Source: a virus. Taken from it: DNA of 20,361 bases. This document shows positions 18,055 through 20,361 of this stretch, one piece after another (within the stretch, counting starts at the first letter, position 1; the number at the start of each line of letters is the position of its first letter). The position numbers were made by a program, and so were the translations under genes. The stretch is taken from positions 1 through 20,361 of IMG/VR virus record IMGVR_UViG_3300020404_000666; one strand, written 5' to 3'. The notes beneath the pieces were generated by a model that was given only the letters and a program-made list of their open reading frames with translations, had not been told where the DNA came from and made no database searches.

Positions 18055-18743
18055 ATCTGCCCGTTCTCCCAATCTCTTTTAAATTCGTAGTATAACTGTC
18101 TGAATTTGTTTAACGAGTTAACTACTTGCTTGGTGTTCAAGCCCGTTATCTCTCGCAGGTAAAGGTAAATAGCTTTTTTGTTAAAAATTTCTATGTCGTC
18201 CTTGCTCTCAAACAGAACAACGATCGCTTTATATACCCTCTGATCGTTTTCTCTCATATCTTCAAAGTCCCAATTTTTCATGTCTTTGTAGAATGAGTTC
18301 CAAAACTCCTCTTGTAATTTGTCTTTAATCCAAGAGTCGTCTGTCGATAAATACTCTTCTTCATACTTTCTTGGGGCAGCGTCAAAATCAACTTCTCTTT
18401 GATTCTTGCGTTGTTGCTTTTTGACTTTGTGTATAAACCAGTTCTTAGTAATGACTGAAAAATAAGAAAAAGCCTTATGGCCCTTGTCTGGTTGGAACTT
18501 ATCTAATATTGTCATCAGCCAGACTTTACACTCTTCCCTTAACAAGCCTATGTTGGGGAGGGTTGTAAACTTATAAGTGAAAACTATCTTATCAACCATC
18601 TCACTGAAAGCGGGTTGGAGAAGAGTGACATATATTTCGGTCTTTCTTCTTTGACAGTTGGTGTTGCAATATTCAATTATTGCGTCTTCATGTACTTTCG
18701 TAAAGTAATGATTAGACTTCTTCGGTTTGCGTGTTCTGTTCAT
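18051..18743 (-). CDS. Late-transcription sigma factor, gp55-like
   Basis: A 230-residue protein. Residues about 35-112 resemble sigma region 2 as found in T4 gp55: helices around LLREECKVWLMTILDKFQPDKGH, then AFSYFSVITKNWFIHKVKKQQRKN, parallel to gp55's 'NFDE.[24 protein letters not shown]'. A charged linker follows (about 113-165). The C-terminal part (about 180-222) contains YLREITGLNTKQVVNSLNKFR, which reads like a helix-turn-helix. T4 gp55 (185 residues) lacks such a DNA-binding region and needs the coactivator gp33 and the sliding clamp. I infer that this protein redirects host RNA polymerase to late promoters, including those of the structural genes. Start ATG 18743 overlaps the membrane-protein gene by 32 bases. 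An AGGA site precedes it. Confidence 0.75.
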   Translation of the reverse strand: MNRTRKPKKSNHYFTKVHEDAIIEYCNTNCQRRKTEIYVTLLQPAFSEMVDKIVFTYKFTTLPNIGLLREECKVWLMTILDKFQPDKGHKAFSYFSVITKNWFIHKVKKQQRKNQREVDFDAAPRKYEEEYLSTDDSWIKDKLQEEFWNSFYKDMKNWDFEDMRENDQRVYKAIVVLFESKDDIEIFNKKAIYLYLREITGLNTKQVVNSLNKFRQLYYEFKRDWENGQI

Positions 18744-19059
18744 TAGGTTCCTGTTCGTCCTGTTCTATTTCATCTGTGATGTATATGTAATCAAATCCGT
18801 CCATGTAGTCACGGAATGCACCAGCATGGTCCATAAGGGATTTGAGAGTCTGGTCACCATAGAACATTTCTAATTCGTAAACCTCTCGGACATGCGTAGC
18901 AAAGTTTGTTGCTGCATCGCGCAAATCACCTATCTCATCTGCAATTCTCAACAGCTTTGCTGTGACATTCCGAGAATAAACGAACATCAATACGTTCATG
19001 CCAATCGACACCAACGTCACTAGTGTGAGTATTAATTCTACTTTACTCATAAAGTTCAT
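18712..19059 (-). CDS. Small single-pass membrane protein, unknown function
   Basis: A 115-residue protein with one N-terminal hydrophobic helix (about residues 7-29, VELILTLVTLVSIGMNVLMF), followed by a basic residue and a helical region. Residues 60-95 (YELEMFYGDQTLKSLMDHAGAFRDYM and beyond) look like the conserved core: I recall similar sequences among T4-like phage hypothetical proteins, but cannot name a function. The tail is acidic and Gln/Glu/Thr-rich (from about 96). Start ATG 19059 is preferred over ATG 19050 because AGAGGAAG lies 6 bases upstream of it. It overlaps the zinc-ribbon gene by 17 bases and the sigma gene by 32. Its membrane topology, with a cytoplasmic coil after one anchor, would allow interaction with host envelope or lysis machinery, but this is a guess. 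Confidence 0.8.
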   Translation of the reverse strand: MNFMSKVELILTLVTLVSIGMNVLMFVYSRNVTAKLLRIADEIGDLRDAATNFATHVREVYELEMFYGDQTLKSLMDHAGAFRDYMDGFDYIYITDEIEQDEQEPNEQNTQTEEV

Positions 19060-19297
19060 TCTTAGCTTCCTCTTTCATATCTTTAAGGAGTTCCTTGTTG
19101 GCCTCAATGTATTCATTTGTCAGGTCTCCAGTAGTGCTAGAAACGTTTGTATTTTTTCTAATGATTACTGGCTTACCCAACATTTTTTTTACACCGCTGT
19201 GGCCACAAATATCACATGTCTCCTTAACATCTGACATGGAATGGAAGGCTATAAATTGTTCTTCACAGCCCTCGCATTCATAACGGTAACGGGGCAT
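19043..19297 (-). CDS. FmdB-type zinc-ribbon protein
   Basis: An 84-residue protein. The N-terminal half is an FmdB/CxxC-CxxC zinc ribbon: MPRYRYECEGCEEQF gives C8 and C11, and CDIC gives C28 and C31, followed by VKKMLGKPVII as in the family (often 'VKRL.S.P.F'). The C-terminal half is a charged helix (YIEANKELLKDMKEEAKNE). FmdB-like ribbons are small zinc proteins of poorly known role, named after a putative regulator of a formamidase. They are often found in T4-like phages. Its neighbour two genes downstream is a sigma factor, so a role in transcription is conceivable but not shown. The start follows the previous stop by one base with no good ribosome site, so translation probably depends on coupling. 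Confidence 0.85.
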   Translation of the reverse strand: MPRYRYECEGCEEQFIAFHSMSDVKETCDICGHSGVKKMLGKPVIIRKNTNVSSTTGDLTNEYIEANKELLKDMKEEAKNELYE

Positions 19298-19298
19298 T

Positions 19299-19514
19299 CT
19301 AGTCTGCCATGTTTTTTAAATCTTGCTCTGTAATCGGCTCATCGTTTGAGAGACGAACAGTTGGGGGATTCGTAACGATAAGTCCATCATCTGTTTGTTG
19401 TAGTTCAAAGCCTTTTAGTATTGGCACAATATCTAATTGGTTTAGTAGTGACTCTTGAAGAGCCATCATAACGGCACCAAGTGCTTGGTTTGATAGTTTT
19501 AAATTATTGTTCAT
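19299..19514 (-). CDS. Small conserved phage protein of unknown function (71 residues)
   Basis: A 71-residue protein with a helical N-terminus (LSNQALGAVMMALQESLLNQ), then DIVPILKGFELQQTDDGLIVTNPP and an acidic C-terminal helix. I recall similar small proteins in T4-like marine phages but know no function. It starts at ATG 19514, overlapping the end of the dehydrogenase gene by 11 bases, and has a good ribosome site (GGAG, 6 bases upstream). It has no transmembrane segment, cysteine or known motif. Confidence 0.75.
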   Translation of the reverse strand: MNNNLKLSNQALGAVMMALQESLLNQLDIVPILKGFELQQTDDGLIVTNPPTVRLSNDEPITEQDLKNMAD

Positions 19515-20352
19515 TGCTTTCTCCTTTTGAAACTGCTCGACCGGGCATACTCTCCCAGTCTTTATTAATTCTAACTTCTAGGTTTTTAGACCAAACTGAC
19601 TTTAACACAATTGGGTCTATTTTGTTTAGCTCTGCAAAGTGAATAAAAGAATTTAAATCTTTTGGGAAACAAGTTCCACCAAAGCCGCAGTTTCCATCAT
19701 GACCCGGTACATTTAAATGAGTCTTTCCAATCCTCTCATCTAGTAGTGCCAACTCTTTTACATCATTGTATTCTACCTCAATAGAATCACATATTTGCTT
19801 AACTTCATTTGCAAACGAGATCTTACAAGCCAAAAATGTATTTATATAATATTTTACAACTTCGGCCGTTCTGTGATCAGTTTGTCTATATGTCTTGTCA
19901 GGGTATATGATTTTAAATAAATCAACACAAGCCTGAGTATCAGGCTGGTTGCCGCCGAATATTACACGACTACAGGTTTTAAAATCTTCGATTGAATTTC
20001 TTTCGGTCAGAAACTCTGGACTAAACACTAGCTTGAGTTCTGGATGTAATCTAAGTATTCTTTCACATGTGCCGGGCGGTATCGTAGACTTTATCACTAC
20101 TATGTTGTTATCGTACCAGTGTGCAACCTGTGCCATAGCTCCAAAAATTATTGATAAATCACAACTTCCGTCAGGTCTCATTGGTGTTGGCAAACAAACA
20201 AAAATTATATCTGTGGAATGACACAACTCTCTTACATCGTTACAATCTGTTTTAGACTTATCTTTGTCGTAACAGGTAACTGTAAAATCATCTTTCAAAT
20301 TTTCGTAGACAGCGTTGCCCACAAAGCCTCTACCTATAATACCAATATTCAT
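19504..20352 (-). CDS. UDP-glucose/GDP-mannose dehydrogenase family, short form
   Basis: A 282-residue NAD-dependent nucleotide-sugar dehydrogenase. The N-terminal Rossmann fold has GIIGRGFVGNAV (G7, G9, G12). Then come FVCLPTPMRPDGSCDLS (51-67), the KSTIPPGT loop (88-95), SPEFLTERNSIEDF (111-124), VKYYINTFLACKISFANEV (166-184, with the family Lys and Asn at K167 and N171) and the catalytic GFGGTCFPKD (223-232, with C228). The family oxidises UDP-glucose to UDP-glucuronate, or GDP-mannose similarly. The family is normally about 400-450 residues. The C-terminal sugar-nucleotide-binding domain is missing here, ending about 50 residues after the catalytic Cys. Start ATG 20352 has GGAG five bases upstream. 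It heads the visible block; whether more genes precede it is outside the window. Confidence 0.9.
   Translation of the reverse strand: MNIGIIGRGFVGNAVYENLKDDFTVTCYDKDKSKTDCNDVRELCHSTDIIFVCLPTPMRPDGSCDLSIIFGAMAQVAHWYDNNIVVIKSTIPPGTCERILRLHPELKLVFSPEFLTERNSIEDFKTCSRVIFGGNQPDTQACVDLFKIIYPDKTYRQTDHRTAEVVKYYINTFLACKISFANEVKQICDSIEVEYNDVKELALLDERIGKTHLNVPGHDGNCGFGGTCFPKDLNSFIHFAELNKIDPIVLKSVWSKNLEVRINKDWESMPGRAVSKGESNEQ
19521..19524 (-). promoter_or_regulatory. Ribosome site for the 71-residue gene
   Basis: Minus-strand GGAG in an AAAAGGAGAAAG context, 6 bases before ATG 19514. It lies inside the 3' part of the dehydrogenase gene. It supports this small gene as real despite its size. Confidence 0.6.
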
Positions 20353-20361
20353 TTTAGCTCC

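Noticed and set aside
18054-18072. A TTG start at 18072 for the 95-residue protein.
   Set aside because: It coincides with the ribosome site of ATG 18054, which forms the standard ATGA junction with the sigma stop.
1-20361. CRISPR arrays, tRNAs, insertion sequences, integrase or attachment sites.
   Set aside because: None seen. The window is filled end to end by tightly packed genes, with no gap above 44 bases and no repeated units.

Overview
The window looks like part of the genome of a contractile-tailed (myovirus-type, distantly T4-like) bacteriophage, probably marine. This rests on a gp25-like baseplate protein, a gp6/baseplate J-like wedge protein, an OB-fold spike protein carrying an M15 peptidase, a gp55-like late sigma factor, and very large structural proteins of a kind I associate with uncultured marine T4-like phages. 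The host cannot be named from the sequence. I see no integrase, attachment site, tRNA or other sign of a prophage. By eye the DNA is moderately AT-rich throughout.

All thirteen genes I support lie on the minus strand, so transcription runs from 20361 towards 1. The longest gap between genes is 44 bases, and most neighbours touch or overlap (TAATG or ATGA junctions, or 8 to 32 base overlaps). The layout suggests one long co-transcribed, translationally coupled block. I found no convincing promoter or terminator inside it.

In order of transcription, the first part is a block of small genes with one enzyme: a short UDP-glucose/GDP-mannose dehydrogenase (20352-19504), a 71-residue unknown, an FmdB-type zinc ribbon, a single-pass membrane protein, a gp55-like late sigma factor (18743-18051) and a 95-residue helical protein. 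The second part is the tail-tip and baseplate block: an OB-fold plus M15 peptidase spike protein (17767-16637), a separate beta-helix-like spike protein (16633-15638), an unrecognised 2167-residue protein (15620-9117), gp25 (9088-8720), a gp6/J-like wedge protein (8675-6879), a DNRLRE-like protein (6879-5413) and a giant LamG-containing protein of at least 1807 residues that runs off the left edge (5423-1).

Read as one machine, the order spike, gp25, J, tail-protein-I-like matches the baseplate order of simple contractile tails (P2 V-W-J-I). Here it is expanded by one giant protein inserted before gp25 and by carbohydrate-binding-like domains after J. The sigma factor, which would switch on late transcription, sits directly upstream of and overlaps the baseplate genes. 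The most unusual points are the split, peptidase-armed spike, the two giant proteins, and the late sigma factor with a possible C-terminal helix-turn-helix.
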